Shown here: piece after piece, positions 16,542 to 24,408 of the stretch | Layout: every line of letters starts with the position of its first letter | Position numbering within the stretch: the first letter of the stretch is position 1 | Source of the DNA: Deinococcus roseus | GTDB lineage: Bacteria; Deinococcota; Deinococci; Deinococcales; Deinococcaceae | Assembly: GCF_014646895.1 (NCBI RefSeq) | Contig: NZ_BMOD01000003.1 | Location: 1-64,000 of the forward strand | Length of the DNA: 64,000 nucleotides | Direction: 5' to 3' | Notes under the pieces: model-generated | Told to the model about the DNA's origin: nothing | The model's input: the letters and a program-made list of their open reading frames with translations, nothing else | The model's database searches: none | Position numbers and translations under genes: made by a program

Positions 16542-18035
16542 ATGCGCATAGAAGGCACCCCGGTCATGCCCGGCATTGCCCACGGAACCCTGTGGTCTCC
16601 CGAGAAACCGGCAGATCCGGTGACCGGCACCCTGCAGGACTTTCTGGATGCCCGCAACAATTTTCTGGGCAGGTTGCAAACCCTGCCCGAAGAATTCCAG
16701 ATCACCTACCGGGCCATTGCCATGGACGCTTCCTGGGACCATTACGTCCAGACCCACCTGAGGCACCGGGTGCTGGGGGATGCCATTTTGCTGACTGCAA
16801 GGCAACTTTCCGATCCGCTGTTCCAGCTGGAAGACCCTTACCTGCGTGCCAGGGGCGAGGACATCTTGCAGGTGGCGGCGACCCTGATCCGCATTCTGCA
16901 GGCCCCCACCACCCCACCCGAACATTCCATTTTGCTGGCCCAGGACGTCAGTTTGCTGGAACTCACCGAATGGAGAAACCAGCTTTCAGGGATGCTGCTG
17001 TGTGACATCTCTCCGACAGCGCATGTGGCAATCATCGCCCGCAGTTTCGGGATTCCCACATTGATTGTGAAAGACCCGCACCTGGACACCAGCAACACCC
17101 CGGCCATTCTGAACGCCTTTGAAGGCTGGGTGGAGGTCAGGCCGCAACAGGACACCTATTTTCATTTTCCACCCGAACAGCTGGATCTGGCTGCCAACCG
17201 CAGTCCGGTGTTCTACAAAGGGCAACCCCGCGGCGTGTGGGCCAACATCAACCGCATCGAAGACGCCCTGCTGGCTGCAGAACTGGGGGCAGACGGGGTG
17301 GGCCTGATCCGCACCGAGTACCTGTGCCATTTTGAGCAACACCAGCCCGGCCTGCACGAAGAAACCGCACTGTATGAGCAGGTGGCCCGACCATTGCACG
17401 GTCTTCCCGTCACCGTGCGCACCCTGGATCTGGGCGGAGACAAACCCTCATCTCCATTCCATGCAGGCCAGATGGACCAGGGCATGCTGGGTTTAAGAGG
17501 CATCCGATTGAGCCTCAAAGACCCCCTGGCTTTCAAACAGCACCTGCGGGCCATCCTGAACGGCTTTCGGGGCATGGATCTGCGCCTGATGTTTCCTTTT
17601 GTGACCACCCCTGAAGAATTTGTTGCGGCCAGAACCCTGGTGCAGGAGGTGGCAGGCAAAGACCCTTTGCCCACCCTGGGCATGATGCTGGAGGTGCCTG
17701 CTGCGGCTTTCATGCTGCCTGAATTTCAGGCCGCAGGATGCCAGTTCATCAGTTTTGGCACCAATGACCTGCAACAGTATTTCTTTGCTTCCAGCCGCAC
17801 CACCCCCGAAACCAGCCACCTGCAGAACCCCTGCAGCCCTGCCTTCAAACGCCTGATTGAACACACCGTGCAGAGCGCCCGCACCCTGAACCTGGACCTC
17901 AGCGTGTGCGGAGAAGCCGCTTTTGATCCCAGACTCACCACCTTCTGGTGGGACCTGGGCATCCCATCCCTTTCGGTGCCTCCAGCCCTGATCCCCTGGC
18001 TCAAACACCGCACCCAGACCCTTGGAGGCGCATGA
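16542..18035 (+). CDS. ptsI: PTS enzyme I (PEP-protein phosphotransferase), short form
   Basis: A 497-residue enzyme I, about 75 residues shorter than usual. It takes phosphate from phosphoenolpyruvate and passes it to HPr. The phospho-histidine is H161 in SPTAHVAIIARSFGIP; the usual GG before this site is replaced by ISP. The PEP-binding barrel has GLIRTEYL, LDLGGDKP, LRGIRL, MFPFVTTPEE, SFGTNDLQQY and C456 in VCGEAA. Shortening affects the N-terminal HPr-binding half. The ATG at 16542 follows AAAGG; starts at 16506 and 16512 have no ribosome-binding site. The stop overlaps the DhaM-like gene. Confidence 0.9.
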   Translation: MRIEGTPVMPGIAHGTLWSPEKPADPVTGTLQDFLDARNNFLGRLQTLPEEFQITYRAIAMDASWDHYVQTHLRHRVLGDAILLTARQLSDPLFQLEDPYLRARGEDILQVAATLIRILQAPTTPPEHSILLAQDVSLLELTEWRNQLSGMLLCDISPTAHVAIIARSFGIPTLIVKDPHLDTSNTPAILNAFEGWVEVRPQQDTYFHFPPEQLDLAANRSPVFYKGQPRGVWANINRIEDALLAAELGADGVGLIRTEYLCHFEQHQPGLHEETALYEQVARPLHGLPVTVRTLDLGGDKPSSPFHAGQMDQGMLGLRGIRLSLKDPLAFKQHLRAILNGFRGMDLRLMFPFVTTPEEFVAARTLVQEVAGKDPLPTLGMMLEVPAAAFMLPEFQAAGCQFISFGTNDLQQYFFASSRTTPETSHLQNPCSPAFKRLIEHTVQSARTLNLDLSVCGEAAFDPRLTTFWWDLGIPSLSVPPALIPWLKHRTQTLGGA

Positions 18036-18439
18036 TGTCAACCGCAATTGTGGTGGTGGCCCACACCCAACAACTGGCCCAGTCTGTTCTCGAACTCACC
18101 CTGCAAATGACCCGCACCCCGCACCAGATCTGGGCGGTGGGGGGCAGCGACCACGGTGGGGTGGGCACCAGTTCCCGCCGCATCGAAGAAGCCCTGCATG
18201 CCGCCCTGGAAAACCATGATGGAGCAGTGCTGCTGCTGGACCTGGGCAGCGCCTGCCTGAACGCCCGCATTGCCGCCGAAAAATTCCGGGACAAACCCGT
18301 TTACATTGCAGATGCTCCGCTGGTGGAAGGCTCCATCCTGGCCGGGGTTGCTGCTGCAGCAGGTGAAGCCCCCGAAACCGTCAAACAACGGGCCGAGGAA
18401 GCCAGGAATATCCGAAAAGTGATCGGAACAGTAGAATGA
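18035..18439 (+). CDS. DhaM-like PTS EIIA (mannose/dihydroxyacetone type)
   Basis: A 134-residue EIIA of the mannose/DhaM fold. The probable phospho-histidine is H10 in VVVAHTQQLA; GAVLLLDLGSACLNARIA matches the DhaM subunit, which phosphorylates ADP bound to DhaL in PTS-dependent dihydroxyacetone kinase. Two adjacent ATG codons overlap the enzyme I stop; the second (18035) is 6 nt after GGAGG and is preferred. No dhaK or dhaL gene is in the window, so its acceptor is unknown: either distant dhaKL genes or another role. Confidence 0.85.
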   Translation: MSTAIVVVAHTQQLAQSVLELTLQMTRTPHQIWAVGGSDHGGVGTSSRRIEEALHAALENHDGAVLLLDLGSACLNARIAAEKFRDKPVYIADAPLVEGSILAGVAAAAGEAPETVKQRAEEARNIRKVIGTVE

Positions 18440-18518
18440 AGGTATCTTTCAAGGTTGATCCAGCCCCTGTTCCCCCACATGCCTCCTGGATCCCAGATTT
18501 GCCCTGACGCGGAGGACC

Positions 18519-20465
18519 ATGAAGCACAACACACGGCTCTTTGGGGGATTACAGCAGGTCGGCAAGGCGCTGATGCTGCCTGTGGCCGTGCTGCCAGCAG
18601 CAGGTCTGCTGGTGGGCATTGGCACCCACGCTGCCAGCAACCACTGGCTGCCTGAAGGTGCAGCCAGCATCATGCTCAGTTCAGGAAATGCCATTTTGCA
18701 CAACATCCCCTTGCTTTTTGCTGTGGGGGTGGCCACCGGGCTCACGGCTGGAGAGGGTGTGGCTGCCCTGGCCGCACTGGTGGGCTTTCTGGTGATGGTC
18801 TCCACCATGGGCAGCATTGCTGACCTGACCGGTTTCGATGCCGTCAAAACCAGTTTTGGCAAGAGCTTCATGACCCAGGTGATGGGTGTGAAAACCATCG
18901 ACACCGGGGTGTTTGGCGGCATGCTGATTGGCATTCTGGCCGCAGTGCTCTACAACCGTTACCACACCATCAAACTGCATCCTGCCCTGGGATTCTTCTC
19001 TGGAAAACGCTTCATTCCGATCCTGACAGCCCTTTCAGCGGTTCTGATTGGCACCCTCCTGGCTTACATCTGGGTCCCGGTGCAGACCGGACTCGATGAC
19101 TTCACCCGCGTGGTGACCGGCAGCAACCCCGAACTGAGCAGTGGCCTCTTCGGGTTTTTCAACCGCATGCTGATTCCCTTTGGCATCCACCACATCTGGA
19201 ACAACCCGTTTTTGTACAGCCTGGGGGATTACGTCACGGCTTCTGGCGATGTGGTGCGCGGAGACAGTGCCCGCTTTCTGGGCGGAGACCCCTCTGCAGG
19301 TTTGTTCATGACTGGATTTTTCCCGGTGATGATGTTCGGGTTGCCTGCAGCAGCGCTCGCCATTGTGCACAGCGCCAGACCCGCCAAACGGGCACAGGTG
19401 GCAGGCATCATGTTCTCTGCCGCCCTGTCCTCTTTTCTGACTGGCATCACCGAACCCATCGAATTTGCTTTCATGTTTGTTTCTCCACTGCTGTACGGCA
19501 TTCACGCTGTGCTGACCGGGGTGGCCTTCCTGATCATGAATGCTTTGCAGGTCAAACTGGGTTTCAGTTTCAGTGCTGGATTCATTGATTACGTGCTGCT
19601 GTGGGGACACGCCACCCGCCCCATCCTGCTTTTGCCTGTGGGGGCAGCCTACGCCCTGCTGTATTACTTCATTTTCAGGTTTGCCATTCAGAAACTGAAC
19701 ATCCCCACCCCTGGCCGGGATGACGGTTCCACCTCTCCCCTGCCCATTCAGGCTCCGGCACAACTGGCTTCAGAAGTGCTGGCCGCACTGGGGGGCAGCA
19801 GCAACATCGAGCAACTGGAAGCCTGCATCACCCGCCTGAGGATCAGCGTGAAGAACATGCAGAACGTCAATCCCACCCGCCTCAAGCACCTGGGGGCCTC
19901 CGGGGTGGTGCGGATCGGGCAGAATTTGCAGGTGGTGTTCGGAGGCCAGAGCGAGCAGCTCAGCACCGAGATTCACCAGTTGATGCACGGGGAGCGCACC
20001 CATGCACCTACCCCCCGCAAGGTGCAACAGGTGGGCGGAGGGGTGTTCATCCAGTCCCCCATGCGGGGCCGCATTTTACCGCTGGCGCAGGTTCCAGACG
20101 ATGTGTTCAGCCAGAAATTGATGGGAGATGGATTCGCCATTGATCCCATCGACGGCTCTGTCTATGCCCCCTGCGATGGCACCATCGAGGCCCTGTTCCC
20201 CACCATGCATGCTGTGGCCCTGCTGGGAGACAGCGGCCATGAAATCCTGATCCATGTGGGCATCGACACGGTGCATCTGGGCGGTGAGGGTTTCTCGGCC
20301 CAAGTCAAACAGGGAGACCGGGTGAAGGCTGGAGATCTGCTGCTCTCAGTGAATTTGCCCCTGATCCGCGACAAGGTGCCTTCATTGATCACCCCGGTGG
20401 TTTTCACCAACCTGCTGCCCGAAAACCGGGTGCTGCTGGCAGATTCCGGGGTCAGCATCGTTTAA
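18519..20465 (+). CDS. PTS EIICBA, glucose/N-acetylglucosamine type
   Basis: A 648-residue sugar permease and kinase. The EIIC membrane domain covers about 1-390. EIIB (about 405-485) has the phospho-cysteine C436 in LEACITRLR. EIIA (about 515-648) has H579 in ILIHVGIDTVHLGGEGF. Domain order and length fit NagE and PtsG; I cannot separate GlcNAc from glucose specificity by eye. It is third in the enzyme I operon, 79 bp after the DhaM-like gene, with GCGGAGG before the ATG. All three PTS phosphotransfer steps are thus encoded in 5 kb. Confidence 0.93.
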   Translation: MKHNTRLFGGLQQVGKALMLPVAVLPAAGLLVGIGTHAASNHWLPEGAASIMLSSGNAILHNIPLLFAVGVATGLTAGEGVAALAALVGFLVMVSTMGSIADLTGFDAVKTSFGKSFMTQVMGVKTIDTGVFGGMLIGILAAVLYNRYHTIKLHPALGFFSGKRFIPILTALSAVLIGTLLAYIWVPVQTGLDDFTRVVTGSNPELSSGLFGFFNRMLIPFGIHHIWNNPFLYSLGDYVTASGDVVRGDSARFLGGDPSAGLFMTGFFPVMMFGLPAAALAIVHSARPAKRAQVAGIMFSAALSSFLTGITEPIEFAFMFVSPLLYGIHAVLTGVAFLIMNALQVKLGFSFSAGFIDYVLLWGHATRPILLLPVGAAYALLYYFIFRFAIQKLNIPTPGRDDGSTSPLPIQAPAQLASEVLAALGGSSNIEQLEACITRLRISVKNMQNVNPTRLKHLGASGVVRIGQNLQVVFGGQSEQLSTEIHQLMHGERTHAPTPRKVQQVGGGVFIQSPMRGRILPLAQVPDDVFSQKLMGDGFAIDPIDGSVYAPCDGTIEALFPTMHAVALLGDSGHEILIHVGIDTVHLGGEGFSAQVKQGDRVKAGDLLLSVNLPLIRDKVPSLITPVVFTNLLPENRVLLADSGVSIV

Positions 20466-20476
20466 GCGTCTGAAGT

Positions 20477-21511
20477 TCAAGTGGAGGTCTGGAACACCTC
20501 CCACCAGGGAAGCTGCACCTCTGGCAACTGGTGGCGGCTTTTCCAGTACAGCGAGCCTGCAAAGCGCTGCTCTGTCTGATAAATGCCCCTCCACTCCCGA
20601 AAAAAGGCATCGGTGGCTTTCAGCAGGGTGAGGGCGTAGGCTGCGCCTGCTTCTGTTTTGCCATTCAGCACATCCCTGGCTGCAAGTGCAGCATAATATC
20701 CGCTGCTCAGGGCCTGACTGATGCCCTGAGAGGCAATGGGATCAAACGTAAACGCGGCATCTCCAACCGCCAGCCAGCGTTTTCCTGCAATGCGGTTCAG
20801 AAAACTGGTGCTGGCTGCAGCCGCTTTCCAGCCGCCTTCCCGAATGCTGGCAAGGTAAGCAGGGGTTTCTGGAACGGTGAAAAACATTTCGCTGCGGGCC
20901 TGGGGCAACTGGCTGGTGTACCACCAGCCGTCCGTTTCGGAGTGCACCTGAATCCAGGGTGGGCCTTTTACGGATTGATTCATCCTGAACAGTGCAACCT
21001 GTGCATCCAGTTGAATCCGGGAAATGCCAAGCTGGCGGGCAAACCAGGCCTGTCTGCCCGTGGCATCCAGCACAAAGTGGGCCAGCACCTCCGGGTGGTT
21101 GTGACAGGACACCCTCCAGCCTGTTGCGGTTTCCTGCACCCGCTCTGGATGCACCCCAGCAGAGAATTTTGCTCCTGCTTTTGCAGCCAGGGTCCTGAGG
21201 TGCTGTTCAAAAGCCTCCCGGTGCAAGGCCAGGCCAAACCTCTGGTGCACAGCAGGAAAAGAAGTCAGGTTCACTGCATCATTGCCCCAGCGAAATTCCA
21301 GACCAGCCGTGGGAACGGCCCAGGCTGGATCCGGAACCACCCCCAGTTTTTGCAAAATGGGAGCTGCCTGGGGAGGCAGGGCATCTCCAGGCTTGCTCCT
21401 TTGCGGGTGGCGTTCCAGCACCTGCACCCTCAGGCCCAGCCGGGCAGCGGTGAGGGCTGCGGCACATCCTGCAGGGCCTCCTCCCAGAATCAGCAGGTCT
21501 AGCGGTTCCAC
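20477..21511 (-). CDS. lodB: LodB-like flavoprotein for quinone cofactor maturation
   Basis: A 344-residue FAD-dependent oxidoreductase of the tryptophan halogenase/geranylgeranyl reductase group. It has the N-terminal dinucleotide fold LLILGGGPAGCAAALTAARLG, an ERHP acidic strand end and the GDAAFTFDPIASQGI motif near 245. It overlaps the LodA-like gene by 13 bp. In Marinomonas, LodB is needed to form the cysteine tryptophylquinone of LodA, and this pairing is the main reason for the name. The start is GTG with no clear ribosome-binding site, consistent with translational coupling. Confidence 0.85.
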   Translation of the reverse strand: MEPLDLLILGGGPAGCAAALTAARLGLRVQVLERHPQRSKPGDALPPQAAPILQKLGVVPDPAWAVPTAGLEFRWGNDAVNLTSFPAVHQRFGLALHREAFEQHLRTLAAKAGAKFSAGVHPERVQETATGWRVSCHNHPEVLAHFVLDATGRQAWFARQLGISRIQLDAQVALFRMNQSVKGPPWIQVHSETDGWWYTSQLPQARSEMFFTVPETPAYLASIREGGWKAAAASTSFLNRIAGKRWLAVGDAAFTFDPIASQGISQALSSGYYAALAARDVLNGKTEAGAAYALTLLKATDAFFREWRGIYQTEQRFAGSLYWKSRHQLPEVQLPWWEVFQTST

Positions 21512-23406
21512 TGGTTGTACACCCGACGGGGCAATTTGCGGCCTTCTTCGGGCTGTGCTGAGGCCAGCAGTTTCATGCGCACTTTCTGGGGCTGGCTGAA
21601 GGCTTCTGCTTTTTCAACCAGTTGCAGGCTGTAATCGGGGCTGCCGGTCAGGGCCTCGTTGCGCCCGCTTTCCACCCACATCACAGAGGGATACCCTTCC
21701 CGCTGGACCGGGGTGGGTTCGATGATGCCCAGTTCCCACCACTCGTGGATCATGTTGTTGATGCGGTCGTAGTAACTGCTGCCCTGAATGTCCCGGTACC
21801 AGTCCTGGCGGTAAGAGAAGCGCTTCATGGCCTGCAGTTCAGGCAAATCAGGCTGTTCCAGGGCAGGCACAGCAGCGTCATTCATCACCTGATTGGGCAC
21901 CCGGGCCGCCCAGAAACTCGGGGTGGACACGTAAAAATGCGGATCATAGCCAGAAGCGCAGGAGGCTTCATCGGTGTGCCAGGGGACACCCATCCAGCGG
22001 GTCAGGGAGCCGGGACCACTGGCAATCAGGGGGCCGGATTCTGGGTTGAGGCAAATGGCAGGATACAACACAGTGCCCCAGTCCAGCTGAGGGATTTCTC
22101 CTTCTGGAAGGAGTTTCAGGCGATAGGGAGCGGCCCACATTTCAGCGCGACGCATCACCCAGGTCAGTTCGATGCCGGGGTGAAAGGGACCTCCCAGACA
22201 GTCGTACAGTCCTGCCTGATTGAGGGCTTCACACTGCTGCAAAGCGTCCAGCTCCTGAAAAGGAATGTTTTCATGCTGTCCGAGGTCAGGCACAAACGCA
22301 CCTGCAGCCCACTGCTGCAACGTCTGGTACATCAGGGGCGTGAGGGGGAGGTCGTTCAGAAAATCATCTGGATTGGCCTCTCCGAAACCATCCCCATAAA
22401 AAGGCGGAGCGTAGGCTTCCATGCGCTGATCTGCTGTGGGAGGACGGAACAGCTCAAAAATGCGCTGACGGAAAGGCTGGTTTTCTTCGCTGGCATCCGA
22501 AAGTTTTGCGATCAGGTCCGGGTCCTCAAAATTGAGGGGAGAACCGTACCCAAACGCCATGAACACCCCGTTGTTGACCCACTGGTTGGCGGTCAGGCGC
22601 TGAAAAATGGGCAGCACGTCTTTTTCAAAAGAGGGTTCCAGTCCGGGCACCCACCAACCCATGTCCTGGTACAGGTTGTGCACCACGTCCAGCATGGTGA
22701 GGGGACCATGCAAACCGGGGGCAAAGTTGGGGGGCGTCACCACCACATAAGCAGGCTCGGCTTCAAAAGTCTGGCCGCCCAGAGTCACGGTGGCCCGGAC
22801 AGGACCATCTGACACATCGTCACACCAGCCGTCGTTGTTGGCAAAAGTGATGGGGCGGGCTCCTGGCTGAGCAGGGTAAGCCTGTCCATGCCCCCCCAGC
22901 ACCAGCAAACGTCCATCCTCATCGGTGCGCAGTTCCCCCATGTACACATCCTGTGAAAGGCAGCTGCCATGAAATTCAAAATCCGTTCCGAACTGGTCGG
23001 TGCCAGAAATGCTCTTGCTGCCCGGTGTCAGGACGAGCTGGTTGCGCTCTTCTCCCTGAAATCCTGCGTTGCGTTTGGGTGCGGTTTTGGACAGTCCGCC
23101 CAGGTCCATGGCATTGATGAACTGGTACCAGCCTGCTTTCAGGTTGGCCAGTTCCACCCGCCAGGTGATGGTGGCTTCACTGGCGGTGATTTCCCGCACT
23201 GGAATGCCGTTTTCGTCCAGACCGTAGATGCGAAAACGGGCAGCCTGCCGTTTGACTTTGCCGTCCGGGTCTTTGAAACTGCCGTTTGCACTGGGAATCT
23301 CACCAGGGAGGTCCGGGGCCAGAAAGTAAGCGTCGGAATTGCCCACCCGTGCGATTCCAATTCCGGGGTAGATGGCCACACTGTGAATGGTTGAAGTCTG
23401 GGTCAT
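21499..23406 (-). CDS. lodA: LodA/GoxA-like quinoprotein amino acid oxidase
   Basis: A 635-residue member of the LodA family, cysteine tryptophylquinone oxidases that deaminate amino acids and release hydrogen peroxide (lysine 6-oxidase LodA, glycine oxidase GoxA). The N-terminus AIYPGIGIARVGNSDAYF is the family signature. Likely cofactor residues are C483 and W499 (SFWAARVPNQV), with D479 four residues before the cysteine as in the Marinomonas enzyme (D512/C516). No signal peptide is seen. AAGGAG lies before the ATG. Substrate cannot be inferred. Peroxide made this way is antibacterial in Marinomonas. Confidence 0.92.
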   Translation of the reverse strand: MTQTSTIHSVAIYPGIGIARVGNSDAYFLAPDLPGEIPSANGSFKDPDGKVKRQAARFRIYGLDENGIPVREITASEATITWRVELANLKAGWYQFINAMDLGGLSKTAPKRNAGFQGEERNQLVLTPGSKSISGTDQFGTDFEFHGSCLSQDVYMGELRTDEDGRLLVLGGHGQAYPAQPGARPITFANNDGWCDDVSDGPVRATVTLGGQTFEAEPAYVVVTPPNFAPGLHGPLTMLDVVHNLYQDMGWWVPGLEPSFEKDVLPIFQRLTANQWVNNGVFMAFGYGSPLNFEDPDLIAKLSDASEENQPFRQRIFELFRPPTADQRMEAYAPPFYGDGFGEANPDDFLNDLPLTPLMYQTLQQWAAGAFVPDLGQHENIPFQELDALQQCEALNQAGLYDCLGGPFHPGIELTWVMRRAEMWAAPYRLKLLPEGEIPQLDWGTVLYPAICLNPESGPLIASGPGSLTRWMGVPWHTDEASCASGYDPHFYVSTPSFWAARVPNQVMNDAAVPALEQPDLPELQAMKRFSYRQDWYRDIQGSSYYDRINNMIHEWWELGIIEPTPVQREGYPSVMWVESGRNEALTGSPDYSLQLVEKAEAFSQPQKVRMKLLASAQPEEGRKLPRRVYNQWNR

Positions 23407-23643
23407 GGAAGGCTCCTTGCAGTCCGCAGAAAATACCCCTGAAGGTTTTCAGGAAAATCGGGTTTGCCAACAGGCTGGCATCAATGCCCCAATTGTATGC
23501 AAAGCCCGAAAATTGTGTCCCCGTCATCGTCCACAGCGGTGCTAAGGGTTTTCCCTGATGGATTTTCTCTGGCCTGTGCTGGACTTCTGGTTCTCATCCG
23601 GGAAAAATCAACTTTTCTGCAGGTCGGGTACAATGGGAGCGGA

Positions 23644-24159
23644 ATGAAACTCACCCACACTACCATCCTTCTGATTGCAGGCCTTCTGGCCCTCTCTGCA
23701 TGCAACAACACCCCGGAAAACATTGACGGCGTGGAGACCTTCACCATAGAGGGAAAAGGCGTCCACAAAGAAGGCAAAATCAGCTATGAGCAAACCCCTC
23801 CAGCAGGCGGCCCCCACAACCAGGTGTGGCAGAACTGCGGGGTTTATGACAAGCCCATTTACAATGAACATGCCGTTCACGCGCTGGAACACGGCGCAGT
23901 CTGGATCACCTACCAGCCTGACCTTCCCCAGGCCGATGTGGACAAGCTGGTCGAGGCCTCCAAGGCCAACAGCTACACGCTGGTTTCTCCTTACCCTGAT
24001 CTGCCCAGCAAAGTGGTGGTGAGCGCCTGGGGCAAACAGCTCAAGCTGGAAAGCGCAGACGACAAGCGCATCAAGCAATTCATCAACAAATACGCCCAGA
24101 GCAGCGAGGCCCCCGAACCCGGAGCCACCTGCAGCGGCGGAACCAGCATCACCCAGTAA
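23644..24159 (+). CDS. DUF3105 lipoprotein
   Basis: A 171-residue exported lipoprotein; the lipobox LALSAC puts the lipidated cysteine at C20. The mature part is a DUF3105 domain, recognised by GGPHNQVWQNCGVYDKPI and NEHAVHALEHGAVWITY, with several conserved histidines that might bind a metal. Function is unknown in the family. The ATG at 23644 follows GGAG; a longer in-frame reading to 23464 has no ribosome-binding site and would bury the signal peptide. A terminator follows 18 bp after the stop. Confidence 0.88.
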   Translation: MKLTHTTILLIAGLLALSACNNTPENIDGVETFTIEGKGVHKEGKISYEQTPPAGGPHNQVWQNCGVYDKPIYNEHAVHALEHGAVWITYQPDLPQADVDKLVEASKANSYTLVSPYPDLPSKVVVSAWGKQLKLESADDKRIKQFINKYAQSSEAPEPGATCSGGTSITQ

Positions 24160-24177
24160 TACCAAAACAACTCCAGC

Positions 24178-24207
24178 AGAAGCAGGGATGTCCCTGCTTC
24201 TTTTTGT
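24178..24207 (+). terminator. Rho-independent terminator of DUF3105 gene
   Basis: Perfect stem GAAGCAGGGA/TCCCTGCTTC around TG, followed by TTTTTG on the plus strand. Confidence 0.85.
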
Positions 24208-24274
24208 TTTCAGATTTTTGTTTTCAGAGCATTTGACAGAAAAACAAAAGGTGACTGCCTGGATTCGTGTGGTT

Positions 24275-24310
24275 TGAAATGAAAGGATTCTTCTGAATCC
24301 TTTCATTTCA
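24275..24310. repeat. 16-bp perfect inverted repeat
   Basis: Arms of 16 bp (TGAAATGAAAGGATTC and its complement) around a TTCT loop, about 100 bp upstream of the MalT-like gene and 65 bp after the previous terminator. There is no T tract. It could be an operator or leader hairpin for the regulator. Confidence 0.55.
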
Positions 24311-24408
24311 CTGATCAACGCAGTAGAGCAGGAACTGAATGCCTGATCGGGTAAAATCCAGACCATGAGCGACATGTTCCCAGGCCACCAGGAAAGGTTT
24401 GCTGTCCT

